In this document: positions 1-5,942 of the stretch, one piece after another
Layout: each line of letters starts with the position of its first letter
How positions within the stretch are numbered: the stretch's first letter is position 1
Assembly (NCBI GenBank): GCA_021818125.1
Contig: JAKAFG010000070.1
Coordinates: forward strand, 1-9,096
Length of the DNA stretch: 9,096 bases
Direction: 5' to 3'
DNA from: Pseudomonadota bacterium
Lineage (GTDB): Bacteria; Pseudomonadota; Gammaproteobacteria; Acidithiobacillales; Acidithiobacillaceae
The notes under the pieces: generated by a model
What the model saw: the letters and a program-made list of their open reading frames with translations, nothing else
What the model was told of the DNA's origin: nothing
Database searches by the model: none
Program-made: the position numbers and the translations under genes

Positions 1-278
1 AGGCTCCCTGGTTTTACGGGATTTACACCGCCATCATCGTGGCTGGCGCCGCGGCAGTGATCACCATCCCCGATCTCGTCAGCCTCGACATCGGCGTCGA
101 AGTGATGAATGCACTGCTCCTGCCCCTGGTGCTGGGCTTTCTGGTCGCCCTGTCCATCAAGGCGCTGCCCGCCGAACACCGCTTGCGCGGCCCTTACCTC
201 TGGCTGGTGCTGTTTGTGGTGATTCTGGCGGGCGGGTTGGGGGTTTATGGAGGGTTGACCAGTATTCCGGGTTTGTGA
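1..278 (+). CDS. C-terminal fragment of an Nramp-family divalent metal transporter
   Basis: The reading frame is open from the window edge (first full codon at position 3) to the TGA at 276-278, giving about 91 residues; the true start lies upstream of the window. Two long hydrophobic segments are visible, one around MNALLLPLVLGFLVAL and one near the end, LWLVLFVVILAGGLGVYGGL. The order 'FYGIYTAI..., short polar stretch, N-A-L-L-L-P-hydrophobic helix' matches the last membrane helices of Nramp/MntH-type proton-coupled Mn2+/Fe2+ transporters, where an (N)G/A-LLLP helix is typical. These are inner-membrane importers of divalent metals. The catalytic DPG and MPH motifs of the family lie outside this fragment, so the family call rests on the C-terminal pattern only. 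A GTG at 39 could be read as a start but is an internal valine. Confidence 0.6.
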   Translation, partial: APWFYGIYTAIIVAGAAAVITIPDLVSLDIGVEVMNALLLPLVLGFLVALSIKALPAEHRLRGPYLWLVLFVVILAGGLGVYGGLTSIPGL

Positions 279-304
279 GCGCAAAGGGGAAAGCTTACAA
301 AAAG

Positions 305-332
305 TTGCGGAGATGTGGGGCTGTGCTATATC
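305..332 (+). promoter_or_regulatory. Possible promoter of the pspA-DUF4124 unit (extended -10)
   Basis: TTGCGG at 305-310 is followed after 16 bp by TATATC at 327-332. A TG dinucleotide one base upstream of the hexamer (TGC-TATATC) makes an extended -10 element. The -35 match is weak, only the TTG. It lies about 50 bp upstream of the pspA start. No sigma-54 -24/-12 (GG...GC) signature was seen in the intergenic gap. Confidence 0.35.
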
Positions 333-378
333 TAAACACACGGTTCACCCCGACCACCGCGCCCTACAGGAGCCTTGC

Positions 379-1086
379 ATGTCCATTTTCAAGCACGCCG
401 CCAACATTCTGGAAGCCAAAGTCAACAAACTGCTCAGCCGGGCCGAAGACCCCGCCGAAACCCTGGACCTCTCCTACGAAAAGATGCTGACCAGCCTGCA
501 AGAGGCCAAGCGCCACCTTGCCGACGTGGTCACCGAGCGGGTATCCCTGGAAAATCAGATCGCGCAGGCGCAAAAGCTCGCCGCCAGGGCGGAAGAGGAT
601 GCCCGCATGGCCCTCAATGCCAACCGCGAAGACCTGGCACGCGGTGCGCTGACGGAAAAGCAGGCCGAAGCGCAGAAAATCACGGCGCTGCAAGAGGCCC
701 ACGACACCGTCGCCGTCCAAGCCCAGAAGCTTATGGATTATGAGCACGCACTCCAAGAGCGCATTGAGCAGTTCCGCACCCAGAAAGAAGTGATGAAAAG
801 CCAGATGGCGGCGGCGCAGGCGCAAGTGAAAGTCACCGAATCCCTCACCGGGTTGGGTCACGGTTTGGATGACGCCGGAGATGCGTTGCGCCGGGTGCAG
901 GACCGCACCGCACACGAGCAGGCCAAGGCCCAGGCCATGGACGGCCTGCTGGAGTCAGGCATCATTAACGACCCCTTGGACCATCGCACCCAGACGGAGC
1001 GGGAAATGGACAAACTCCGCGCCACCAGCGGTGTCGACGACGACCTCACCCGCCTCAAGGCCGAACTGGCGGCGAAGCAGGACTGA
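379..1086 (+). CDS. pspA: PspA/IM30 (Vipp1) family phage-shock membrane-maintenance protein
   Basis: 235 residues, close to the usual PspA length of about 220-240. The N-terminus (MSIFKHAANILEAKVNKLLS, then RAEDP) is the typical amphipathic first helix followed by the conserved 'AEDP' turn. From about residue 30 to 185 the protein is heptad-rich coiled coil (Q/E/A/K/L), as in the ESCRT-III-like PspA fold. A Gly-rich break (TGLGHGLDDAGD, about 157-168) precedes the last helices. PspA proteins bind the inner face of the cytoplasmic membrane and assemble into rods or scaffolds that limit proton leakage. The ATG at 379 is chosen because AGGAG lies at 368-372 and because the N-terminus then fits the family; an in-frame ATG at 313 has neither. 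No pspF, pspB or pspC is adjacent; the partner is the DUF4124 gene one base downstream. Family confident; physiological trigger unknown. Confidence 0.88.
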   Translation: MSIFKHAANILEAKVNKLLSRAEDPAETLDLSYEKMLTSLQEAKRHLADVVTERVSLENQIAQAQKLAARAEEDARMALNANREDLARGALTEKQAEAQKITALQEAHDTVAVQAQKLMDYEHALQERIEQFRTQKEVMKSQMAAAQAQVKVTESLTGLGHGLDDAGDALRRVQDRTAHEQAKAQAMDGLLESGIINDPLDHRTQTEREMDKLRATSGVDDDLTRLKAELAAKQD

Positions 1087-1087
1087 C

Positions 1088-1648
1088 ATGCCCGAAGTCC
1101 AGAACGCCCTCATCCATCGGATTCTGGTTGGAAGGGCATTGGTGATATTGGCCGCCATTGCCTGGAACCTCACCACTATCCCGGTTGCATCCGGAGACCC
1201 TATTTACCGATGGGTCTCACCAAATGGCGTGGTGAGCTATGGGGACCGACCGCCCCGTGGAGCACAGAAGATTCAAGCCATTCCCCCGATACCCCCTGCT
1301 CCACCGCCGACGGCGATTGCGCCAACAAAGTCTGGTCCGACTGCGAAAGAGGAAACCCCGTCAGGGGCATCCAAGGCACAGGCGGCCATTGCCCGCCTGA
1401 ACCTGCTGGCCGCCATTAATAACTATCAGAACAGCCTGCAGACCGCGCACACCCCGCCGCCACAGAATGTCTACCTACCTGGTTTTGTCGGACCTTATTT
1501 TCCTTATGGCCCGCACCGATTTCGCGAAAGACACCCGCAGCATTACCACCGCCGACAGGCGACTCCTCCATCACGACGGCCGTCCATGGTGCTGTTGCCA
1601 CCCCCAGCACCGCCCTCCGCCTACTCTTCGCCGGTGCTTATACCTTAA
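1088..1648 (+). CDS. DUF4124 domain-containing, Pro-rich exported or membrane-anchored protein
   Basis: 186 residues. Residues 11-35 form an N-terminal hydrophobic segment (ILVGRALVILAAIAW) consistent with a signal peptide or membrane anchor. Residues 38-63 (PIYRWVSPNGVVSYGDRPP) match the DUF4124 signature 'YRWvDenGvvhYsDrPP', a short domain common in proteobacterial envelope proteins. The rest is low-complexity: Pro/Ala-rich linkers at 64-95 and 160-180 around a predicted helix (96-120) and a His/Arg/Tyr-rich stretch (138-156). The start is one base after the pspA stop, with AGGA at 1079-1082, so the two genes are probably co-transcribed and translationally coupled. Function unknown. Co-transcription with PspA suggests an envelope role, which is inference only. 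No terminator hairpin with a T-tract was seen after the TAA at 1646-1648. Confidence 0.75.
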   Translation: MPEVQNALIHRILVGRALVILAAIAWNLTTIPVASGDPIYRWVSPNGVVSYGDRPPRGAQKIQAIPPIPPAPPPTAIAPTKSGPTAKEETPSGASKAQAAIARLNLLAAINNYQNSLQTAHTPPPQNVYLPGFVGPYFPYGPHRFRERHPQHYHRRQATPPSRRPSMVLLPPPAPPSAYSSPVLIP

Positions 1649-1675
1649 TGGCCATTGCCGTACATTTTTATTTAT

Positions 1676-1897
1676 TCAGGAAAGTTGACCGACTCTTTCA
1701 CGGTTTTCATTCAGAATCTTGTTGCCGTGTTTCCATAGGTAATAGATCACAATGACCCCCATAGGAATCAACAGGCTGGCAATAAAAGAAGCGAATAAAG
1801 TGATCACTTTTAAGTAACGCCCCCGGCGTGTGCGCGCAGTGGTTATGGCGAGAACAACGTTTCTTATTTCTTTGCCATCCGAATTCTCTACGCTCAT
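1676..1897 (-). CDS. Small single-pass membrane protein, unknown function
   Basis: 73 residues. A polar N-terminus (MSVENSDGKEIRNVV, then Arg-rich TARTRRGRYLK) is followed by one clear membrane helix (VITLFASFIASLLIPMGVI...YLW, about residues 30-54) and a charged C-terminal tail (KHGNKILNENRERVGQLS). The positive-inside rule suggests a cytoplasmic N-terminus, though the tail is also basic. The ATG at 1897 is preferred over one at 1915 because AGGGGA lies about 7 bases upstream of it, whereas nothing resembling a ribosome-binding site precedes 1915. It lies downstream of tRNA-Lys on the same strand with no obvious T-tract terminator between, so read-through transcription is possible. Not recognised as a named family. 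Base composition is more AT-rich than its neighbours. It is convergent with the DUF4124 gene, 27 bp away. Confidence 0.5.
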   Translation of the reverse strand: MSVENSDGKEIRNVVLAITTARTRRGRYLKVITLFASFIASLLIPMGVIVIYYLWKHGNKILNENRERVGQLS

Positions 1898-1934
1898 TAT
1901 AAGTTCCCCTACCATTCAACGATTGATGTACGCT

Positions 1935-1977
1935 CGAGCCGCAACAGGTGCTCGCCGCTGTCGAGTGAATTTCGACA
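1935..1977. repeat. Two adjacent small inverted repeats between tRNA-Lys and the small membrane gene
   Basis: CGAGC at 1935-1939 pairs with GCTCG at 1950-1954 (10-nt loop). TGTCGA at 1959-1964 pairs with TCGACA at 1972-1977 (7-nt loop). Both lie in the 109-bp gap between the tRNA 3' end and the small membrane gene. Neither is followed by a T-tract on the minus strand, so a classic intrinsic terminator is not supported. They could be RNA processing or operator dyads, or chance. Confidence 0.3.
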
Positions 1978-2006
1978 ACGAACGGACTAACTGTTTTTAT
2001 CCATAA

Positions 2007-2082
2007 TGGTGGGGACGGCGGGATTCGAACCCGCGACCCACGGCTTAAAAGGCCGCTGCTCTACCGACTGAGCTACATCCCC
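2007..2082 (-). tRNA. tRNA-Lys (anticodon UUU)
   Basis: Read on the minus strand, a complete 76-nt cloverleaf is visible. The acceptor stem GGGGATG pairs with CGTCCCC (one G-T pair). The D arm GCTC/GAGC encloses AGTCGGTA. The anticodon stem GCGGC/GCCGT carries the loop CTTTTAA, placing TTT at 34-36 (positions 2047-2049). The T arm is GCGGG-TTCGAAT-CCCGC. The discriminator is A (2010) and CCA is encoded (2007-2009). TTT decodes AAA/AAG lysine codons. No second tRNA is adjacent. Its promoter and leader hairpin are listed separately. Confidence 0.97.
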
Positions 2083-2086
2083 CAAG

Positions 2087-2118
2087 GCAGGCCCTGGCGA
2101 GACAACCGCCAGGGCTGC
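2087..2118 (-). repeat. Strong hairpin in the leader of tRNA-Lys
   Basis: GCCCTGGCG at 2091-2099 is the exact reverse complement of CGCCAGGGC at 2107-2115, with a 7-nt loop. With one bulged base the stem extends with GCAG (2087-2090) and CTGC (2115-2118) to about 12 bp. It starts at the transcription start predicted from the promoter just upstream and ends four bases before the mature tRNA 5' end. No T-tract follows on either strand, so it is not a standard terminator. It more likely folds in the pre-tRNA leader and may influence 5' processing. Confidence 0.6.
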
Positions 2119-2120
2119 GT

Positions 2121-2149
2121 ATTATCGGGTGCAGGCGGGGACGGGTCAA
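2121..2149 (-). promoter_or_regulatory. Sigma-70-type promoter of tRNA-Lys
   Basis: On the minus strand TTGACC (2144-2149) matches the -35 consensus at 5 of 6 positions. GATAAT (2121-2126) matches the -10 at 5 of 6, with an ideal 17-bp spacer. The bases after the -10 (ACGCAGCCC) are GC-rich, like the discriminator of stable-RNA promoters under stringent control. The predicted start is near 2114, giving a leader of about 30 nt before the tRNA. Confidence 0.75.
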
Positions 2150-2235
2150 GGCACAATCGCTACAGCGCCGACACTATCGCCCGAATAATGGTCGAAGACA
2201 TACGCATAGGCGTGGGCGAACTTATCGTCACGCAC
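2146..2235 (-). other. Possible short coding remnant or 29-codon ORF
   Basis: The 196-bp gap between tRNA-Lys and the PEBP gene contains a minus-strand frame opening at a GTG (2233-2235) and ending in TGA (2146-2148). It contains the peptide KFAHAYAYVFDHYSG, aromatic-rich and protein-like in codon pattern. An in-frame stop lies a few codons upstream, no ribosome-binding site is apparent, and its stop overlaps the -35 of the tRNA promoter. It may be the eroded tail of a lost gene or chance. Nothing else codes in the gap. Confidence 0.15.
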
Positions 2236-2278
2236 CGCCCTCAGGAATCAGGGCGCGCCGTGAAGTGAACCGGACTGC

Positions 2279-2830
2279 TCAAACGTGCTTGTCCGTGTCC
2301 AGCGCGAAATGCCCAGAGAACTCCGCGTGGTCAAGGACGTGACCGAGCGGATGGAATTCACGGGCGCGAGGGTCCGCAGCGGGGGGCGGTCCGAGTTGGT
2401 CGCTGTCCCGACCTCCCTTGCGCAGCCTTCCCTTCACCGATTCCCAGTTGGCGCCTTCGGCGAACCCGAGGGTGGGCAGGTCGGTCGCCATCAGGATAAA
2501 GTCGTAGTGTTGAAGCTGATGGTCGGCGCCTGCCTCCGGCGGGCGGTAGGCCATGGTCCCGAAGTCATTGCGCCCCCGCCTGGCGCCATCGGGCAACGGG
2601 CCGCCTTCGTGGATACCTTCAGCGGCAGGCGGCAGGTCATAGATCAGCCACTGGATCTTGCGGCCTGTCTCCGCCTCGCGATGCTCCATGAGCAGGATCA
2701 GGCTTTTGGTGTCGGGTGGCAGATGCTGCCAGAAGATGGGCGGGGTGCGCCCGTCGCCGAGTTGGGTGAAACGTCTGGCGATCCAGTCGTCAGGGTCGAT
2801 GCCGGTGCTGAATACCTTCATCTCTGCCAT
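2279..2830 (-). CDS. YbhB/YbcL (PEBP, Raf-kinase-inhibitor-like) family protein, divergent
   Basis: 183 residues, no signal peptide, so probably cytoplasmic. The order of conserved blocks fits the bacterial PEBP fold: TPPIFWQHLPPDTKSLILLM (residues 29-48; cf. 'sPpLsWsgvPegTkSlaLi'), WLIYDLPPAAEGIHEG (61-76; cf. 'WvlynIPa..rgLpeg'), GRRGRNDFG-like ARRGRNDFGTMAYRPP (83-98), and a C-terminal EFHPLGHVLDHAEFSGHF (158-175). Several pocket residues differ from the norm: the usual DPDAP is replaced by EHREAE (49-54), the His before W61 is Gln60, and an extra stretch at about 138-156 precedes the last helix. Start 2830 is supported by GAGGAGG at 2836-2842. PEBP proteins bind phosphorylated or anionic ligands; bacterial roles are mostly undefined. 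Monocistronic by layout; no convincing promoter was found. Confidence 0.75.
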   Translation of the reverse strand: MAEMKVFSTGIDPDDWIARRFTQLGDGRTPPIFWQHLPPDTKSLILLMEHREAETGRKIQWLIYDLPPAAEGIHEGGPLPDGARRGRNDFGTMAYRPPEAGADHQLQHYDFILMATDLPTLGFAEGANWESVKGRLRKGGRDSDQLGPPPAADPRAREFHPLGHVLDHAEFSGHFALDTDKHV

Positions 2831-2987
2831 GGTGGCCTCCTCACAAGTGTGCGGGCGGTTGGCCGAGTGCTGCGGTCGTCTCCGATACGGCCGAGCCCGC
2901 GGAAATATCCCATCACTGGTTAAGAATAGCAGATAGTCGATGGTGTCGACGGATGTGCGGCGCGGCGATCCTTATGAGAAAAACTCC

Positions 2988-4232
2988 TTAGAGGTTCGGG
3001 TTTTCCTCCAACACCAACTGATCGTCGAGGGTTTCGCGGCGGCGGATGAGGCGGTGCTGGTGGCCGCTGATGAGCACTTCGGGGGGACGGGAGCGGCTGT
3101 TGTAGTTGCTGCTCATGGCGAAGCCGTAGGCCCCGGCGCTCATGACGGCGAGCAGGTCACCGGCCCTGGCCGCTACCGGGCGGTCTTTGGCGAGGAAGTC
3201 ACCACTTTCACAGACCGGGCCGACGACATCCATGGCTTGTCCTGTTTCGGCGCTTTGATGCAGGGGCAGGATGTCATGCCAGGCCCCGTAAAGCGCGGGG
3301 CGCAACAGGTCATTCATGGCCGCATCCACCACGCAGAACTGCTTGCTGCCGTTGTCCTTGAGGTATTCCACCTTGGTCAGCAGCACGCCGGCGTTGCCCG
3401 CCAGCGCACGGCCCAGTTCCACTACCCGCCATACCGCTACGCCTTGCAAAGCCTGATCCAGCGTCCAGGCGTAGTCGGCGGGGCTGGGCGGGGTTTCGTC
3501 GTGGTAGCGAATGCCCACACCGCCGCCCAGATCCAGATGCTGGAGGGCAACCCCATGGGCCGCCAGTTCGTCATACAGCGCGCGCACCCGCACTGCCGCC
3601 TCACCCAAGGGCGTCAGGTCCAGCAACTGGGAGCCGATATGGCAGGCAATACCTTTCAGCTCCAGCGCTGGGTGTTGCGCGGCCTGCAGATAGAGGTGGC
3701 GGGCCTGATCCATGGGGATGCCGAACTTGCTCTCTTTCAGCCCCGTGGCGATGTAGCGATGGGTACCGGGGTCCACGTCGGGATTGACCCGCAGGGCAAC
3801 AGGCGCACGCTTGCCCATGTCGGCAGCAATGTCGGCAATACGCCAGAGTTCGGCCGCGGATTCCACATTGAGGCAGAAGATAGCGGCGTTGAGGGCAGCG
3901 CGGATTTCGACGCTGGACTTGCCGACGCCGGAAAAAACGATCTTATCGGCATCGCCGCCCGCACGCAGCACCCGCTCCAGCTCACCGCCAGAGACAATAT
4001 CGAAGCCTGCGCCCATCTCCGCAAAAATCCGCAGGATGCGGAGATTGCTGTTGGCCTTGACCGCATAACAGACCTGGGTATTGTCGCCGAGGGCTGCGCT
4101 GAAGGAGTGATAGCGCTCGCGCAGCGCCGCCTCGGAATAGACGTAACAAGGCGTGCCGTAATGCTCCGCTATTTCCTGCAAGGGGAGGTCTTCGCCGTAC
4201 AGGGTGTGGTTGCGGTAGTGGAAGGTATTCAT
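2988..4232 (-). CDS. lysA: Diaminopimelate decarboxylase (last step of lysine synthesis)
   Basis: 414 residues, full length for LysA. It decarboxylates meso-diaminopimelate to L-lysine using pyridoxal phosphate in the cytoplasm. The PLP lysine lies in YAVKANS (K59). HIGSQ is at 198-202. The phosphate-binding glycine loop GGGVG is at 236-240. The substrate and dimer-interface motif CESGD is at 341-345. YGF..SSNYNSR is at 369-380, so both the alanine-racemase-like barrel and the C-terminal beta domain are complete. One oddity is that the motif usually written EPGR reads ELGR (272-275), a single C-to-T difference from a Pro codon. The ATG at 4230-4232 overlaps the lptM stop as ATGA, indicating translational coupling. 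Third gene of argH-lptM-lysA. No clear terminator was seen after the TAA. Confidence 0.96.
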   Translation of the reverse strand: MNTFHYRNHTLYGEDLPLQEIAEHYGTPCYVYSEAALRERYHSFSAALGDNTQVCYAVKANSNLRILRIFAEMGAGFDIVSGGELERVLRAGGDADKIVFSGVGKSSVEIRAALNAAIFCLNVESAAELWRIADIAADMGKRAPVALRVNPDVDPGTHRYIATGLKESKFGIPMDQARHLYLQAAQHPALELKGIACHIGSQLLDLTPLGEAAVRVRALYDELAAHGVALQHLDLGGGVGIRYHDETPPSPADYAWTLDQALQGVAVWRVVELGRALAGNAGVLLTKVEYLKDNGSKQFCVVDAAMNDLLRPALYGAWHDILPLHQSAETGQAMDVVGPVCESGDFLAKDRPVAARAGDLLAVMSAGAYGFAMSSNYNSRSRPPEVLISGHQHRLIRRRETLDDQLVLEENPNL

Positions 4233-4414
4233 GGGGCAGCAGGGCTCTGAACAGGCGCCGTGGGCTCAGCGGATGTAGGGTTCTGGGCAGGCGCCGTGGG
4301 TGCGGCAGGTATAACGCTGTGGGCGGGCGGCAGGGTCAGGGCCGTTTTACGGCCGCAACCGCCCAGCGCGAGACCAAGCAGCAGCAGGAGGAAGACGGCG
4401 CGGGCGCGATTCAC
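4229..4414 (-). CDS. lptM: LptM/YifL-type small outer-membrane lipoprotein
   Basis: 61 residues. A lipoprotein signal peptide (RARAVFLLLLLGLALGG) ends at lipobox L-G-G-C, with Cys20 the lipidated residue. The following GRKTALTLPP matches the 'GCGqkGpLylP' start of LptM (YifL) proteins, which associate with the LPS translocon LptDE in the outer membrane in E. coli. Location beside lysA is typical of the family in proteobacteria. The remainder is a Pro/Ala/Thr-rich tail made of a 12-residue unit, PTAPAQNPTSAE, repeated imperfectly as PTAPVQSPAAP. The start is GTG at 4412-4414, overlapping the argH stop (GTGA); the stop overlaps the lysA start (ATGA). Both overlaps make coupled translation likely. 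Confidence 0.85.
   Translation of the reverse strand: MNRARAVFLLLLLGLALGGCGRKTALTLPPAHSVIPAAPTAPAQNPTSAEPTAPVQSPAAP
4252..4300. repeat. 36-bp imperfect tandem duplication inside lptM
   Basis: CAGGCGCCGTGGG occurs at 4252-4264 and again at 4288-4300, exactly 36 bp (12 codons) apart, with further similarity to the left (GGG-C/T-TCTG). It encodes the repeated PTAP(A/V)Q(N/S)P unit of the lipoprotein tail. The in-frame unit means copy number can vary without breaking the reading frame. Confidence 0.75.
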
Positions 4415-5799
4415 AGGGCCTCCCGCTGCAAGCGCTCACGGGCGCGCAGGATGGCGGCTTGCACCTGCCGGGGTGCCGTACCGCCCAAGTGGTCCCGCGC
4501 CGCCAGGGAGCCTTCCAGCACCAGCACCTCATAGACCTCCCGGCCGATGAGCGGTGACAAGGCCTGCAAATCCGCCAGTGGCATGGCTTCCAGGCCGATG
4601 TTGCGTTCTTGGGCCAGGCGTACCGCCCGTCCCACCACGGCATGGGCATCACGGAAAGGCAGCCCCTTGCGCACCAGATAATCGGCCAGATCGGTGGCGG
4701 TGGCAAAGCCGCGTTCTGCCTGCGCGCGCATGACGCCGGGACGGGTTTGCAGGCCCGGCAGCATCCGGCCCATGATCTCCACACTGGCGCGCATCTGGTC
4801 GAGGGCGTCGAAAAGGGTTTCCTTGTCTTCCTGATTATCGCGGTTATAGGCGAGGGGCTGGCCCTTCATAAGGACGAGGATGGCGACAAGATCGCCAATC
4901 ACCCGCCCGCTCTTGCCGCGAATGATTTCCGCGACATCCGGGTTCTTCTTTTGCGGCATGATGCTGGAGCCGGTACAGAAGCCGTCGGGCAGGTCGATGA
5001 AGCCGAAGGGGGCCGACATCCACAGGATCAACTCTTCCGACAGTCGCGAGAGGTGGACGGCGAGGATGGCCAGGTCCGATAACACTTCCATTACAAAGTC
5101 GCGGTCGGAGACGGCATCGAGGCTGTTTTCGGCGACGGCCTCAAAGCCGAGCTGACGCGCCACATCCCAGCGGTCGATGGGAAAGGTAGTCCCCGCCAGC
5201 GCCGCCGCGCCCAGGGGCAGCACATTCACCCGTCGCCGCGCATCGAGCAGACGCTGGGTATCGCGGTGGAACATCTCCACGTAGGCCATACAGTGGTGAC
5301 CGAAGCTTACCGGTTGGGCGACCTGCATGTGCGTCAGGCCGGGGAGGATAGTCTCCACCTCCCGCTCGGCGAGATCGATGAAGACGTTTTGCAGGTGCTG
5401 CAGCCCCTGGACGAGGTCATCCAGGCAGCCGCGGGTATAAAGGCGCAGGTCTGTAGCTACCTGATCATTGCGGGAACGGCCGGTGTGGAGCTTCTTGCCG
5501 ACCTCACCGATGATTTCCGTCAGGCGTGACTCGACGTGCATGTGGATGTCTTCCAGGGCATCGACAAAGGGGAGGCGGTTTTCGACAATTTCCTGACGCA
5601 CCTGCGCCAGCCCGGTGACGATGGCTTCCACCTCCGCCTCCGTCAGCACGCCCACCCGGCCCAGCATGCGCGCATGGGCCATGGAGCCACGGATGTCTTC
5701 CGCGTACAGACGGCGATCCACCTGAATGGATGCCGTAAAGGCTTCTACCAGACTGTCGGTACCCGCCGCGAAGCGCCCACCCCACATTTTTTCACTCAT
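4411..5799 (-). CDS. argH: Argininosuccinate lyase (last step of arginine synthesis)
   Basis: 462 residues, the normal ArgH length. It cleaves argininosuccinate to arginine and fumarate in the cytoplasm as a homotetramer. The N-terminus MSEKMWGGRF is characteristic. Conserved blocks in order: HTGRSRND at 105-112, GLTHMQVAQP (with catalytic His157) at 154-163, and the fumarase/aspartase superfamily signature GSSIMPQKKNPD at 277-288 on the flexible serine loop. The frame stays open upstream to 6156, but the ATG at 5799 is chosen because GGAGG lies 7 bases before it and the N-terminus then fits the family. First gene of the argH-lptM-lysA unit, with the stop overlapping the lptM start. Divergent from the small membrane protein gene at 5943. 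Confidence 0.97.
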   Translation of the reverse strand: MSEKMWGGRFAAGTDSLVEAFTASIQVDRRLYAEDIRGSMAHARMLGRVGVLTEAEVEAIVTGLAQVRQEIVENRLPFVDALEDIHMHVESRLTEIIGEVGKKLHTGRSRNDQVATDLRLYTRGCLDDLVQGLQHLQNVFIDLAEREVETILPGLTHMQVAQPVSFGHHCMAYVEMFHRDTQRLLDARRRVNVLPLGAAALAGTTFPIDRWDVARQLGFEAVAENSLDAVSDRDFVMEVLSDLAILAVHLSRLSEELILWMSAPFGFIDLPDGFCTGSSIMPQKKNPDVAEIIRGKSGRVIGDLVAILVLMKGQPLAYNRDNQEDKETLFDALDQMRASVEIMGRMLPGLQTRPGVMRAQAERGFATATDLADYLVRKGLPFRDAHAVVGRAVRLAQERNIGLEAMPLADLQALSPLIGREVYEVLVLEGSLAARDHLGGTAPRQVQAAILRARERLQREAL

Positions 5800-5824
5800 G
5801 CCCACACCTCCTGTCCTGCCCGCG

Positions 5825-5830
5825 ACTATA
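5825..5830 (-). promoter_or_regulatory. Possible -10 element for the argH operon
   Basis: On the minus strand TATAGT (5 of 6 matches to TATAAT) lies 25 bp upstream of the argH start codon. No good -35 is found at 16-18 bp, the best being TGGCGA with 3 matches, so this promoter is weak or activator-dependent, if real. Confidence 0.3.
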
Positions 5831-5880
5831 GCGAAAAGGGGGCGTTGTTCGCCAGTATTCCCGGTCAGGGCGGCGGCTCT

Positions 5881-5910
5881 TTGGCATTCCTCTCTCGCTC
5901 TTGCTAAAGT
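5881..5910 (+). promoter_or_regulatory. Possible promoter of the small bitopic membrane protein gene
   Basis: TTGGCA at 5881-5886 (5 of 6 to the -35 consensus) and TAAAGT at 5905-5910 (4 of 6 to the -10) are separated by 18 bp. The predicted start near 5917 leaves a 26-nt leader containing the GGGAG ribosome-binding site. Confidence 0.4.
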
Positions 5911-5942
5911 CTTAATGGAGTTGACACGTGGGAGTGCAATGC

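Noticed and set aside
279..378. Sigma-54 (PspF-type) promoter before pspA
   Set aside because: No GG/GC pair with the required -24/-12 spacing was found in the gap.
2007..2082. tRNA-Lys as an integration site for a mobile element
   Set aside because: No integrase and no second copy of the tRNA 3' end is present in the window.
2285..2923. Plus-strand frame of 212 codons opposite the PEBP gene
   Set aside because: The minus strand has recognisable PEBP blocks and a strong ribosome-binding site; this frame has neither.
2950..2988. Intrinsic terminator after lysA
   Set aside because: A short T-run follows the stop on the minus strand, but no stem of more than three pairs precedes it.
2940..4250. 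Long plus-strand open frame of 436 codons opposite lysA
   Set aside because: It is antisense to lysA, which has all enzyme motifs; the frame is open only because of high GC and codon mirroring.
5921..5926. Perfect TTGACA upstream of the small bitopic protein gene
   Set aside because: A matching -10 would fall inside the coding sequence after the chosen start, and no hexamer fits there.
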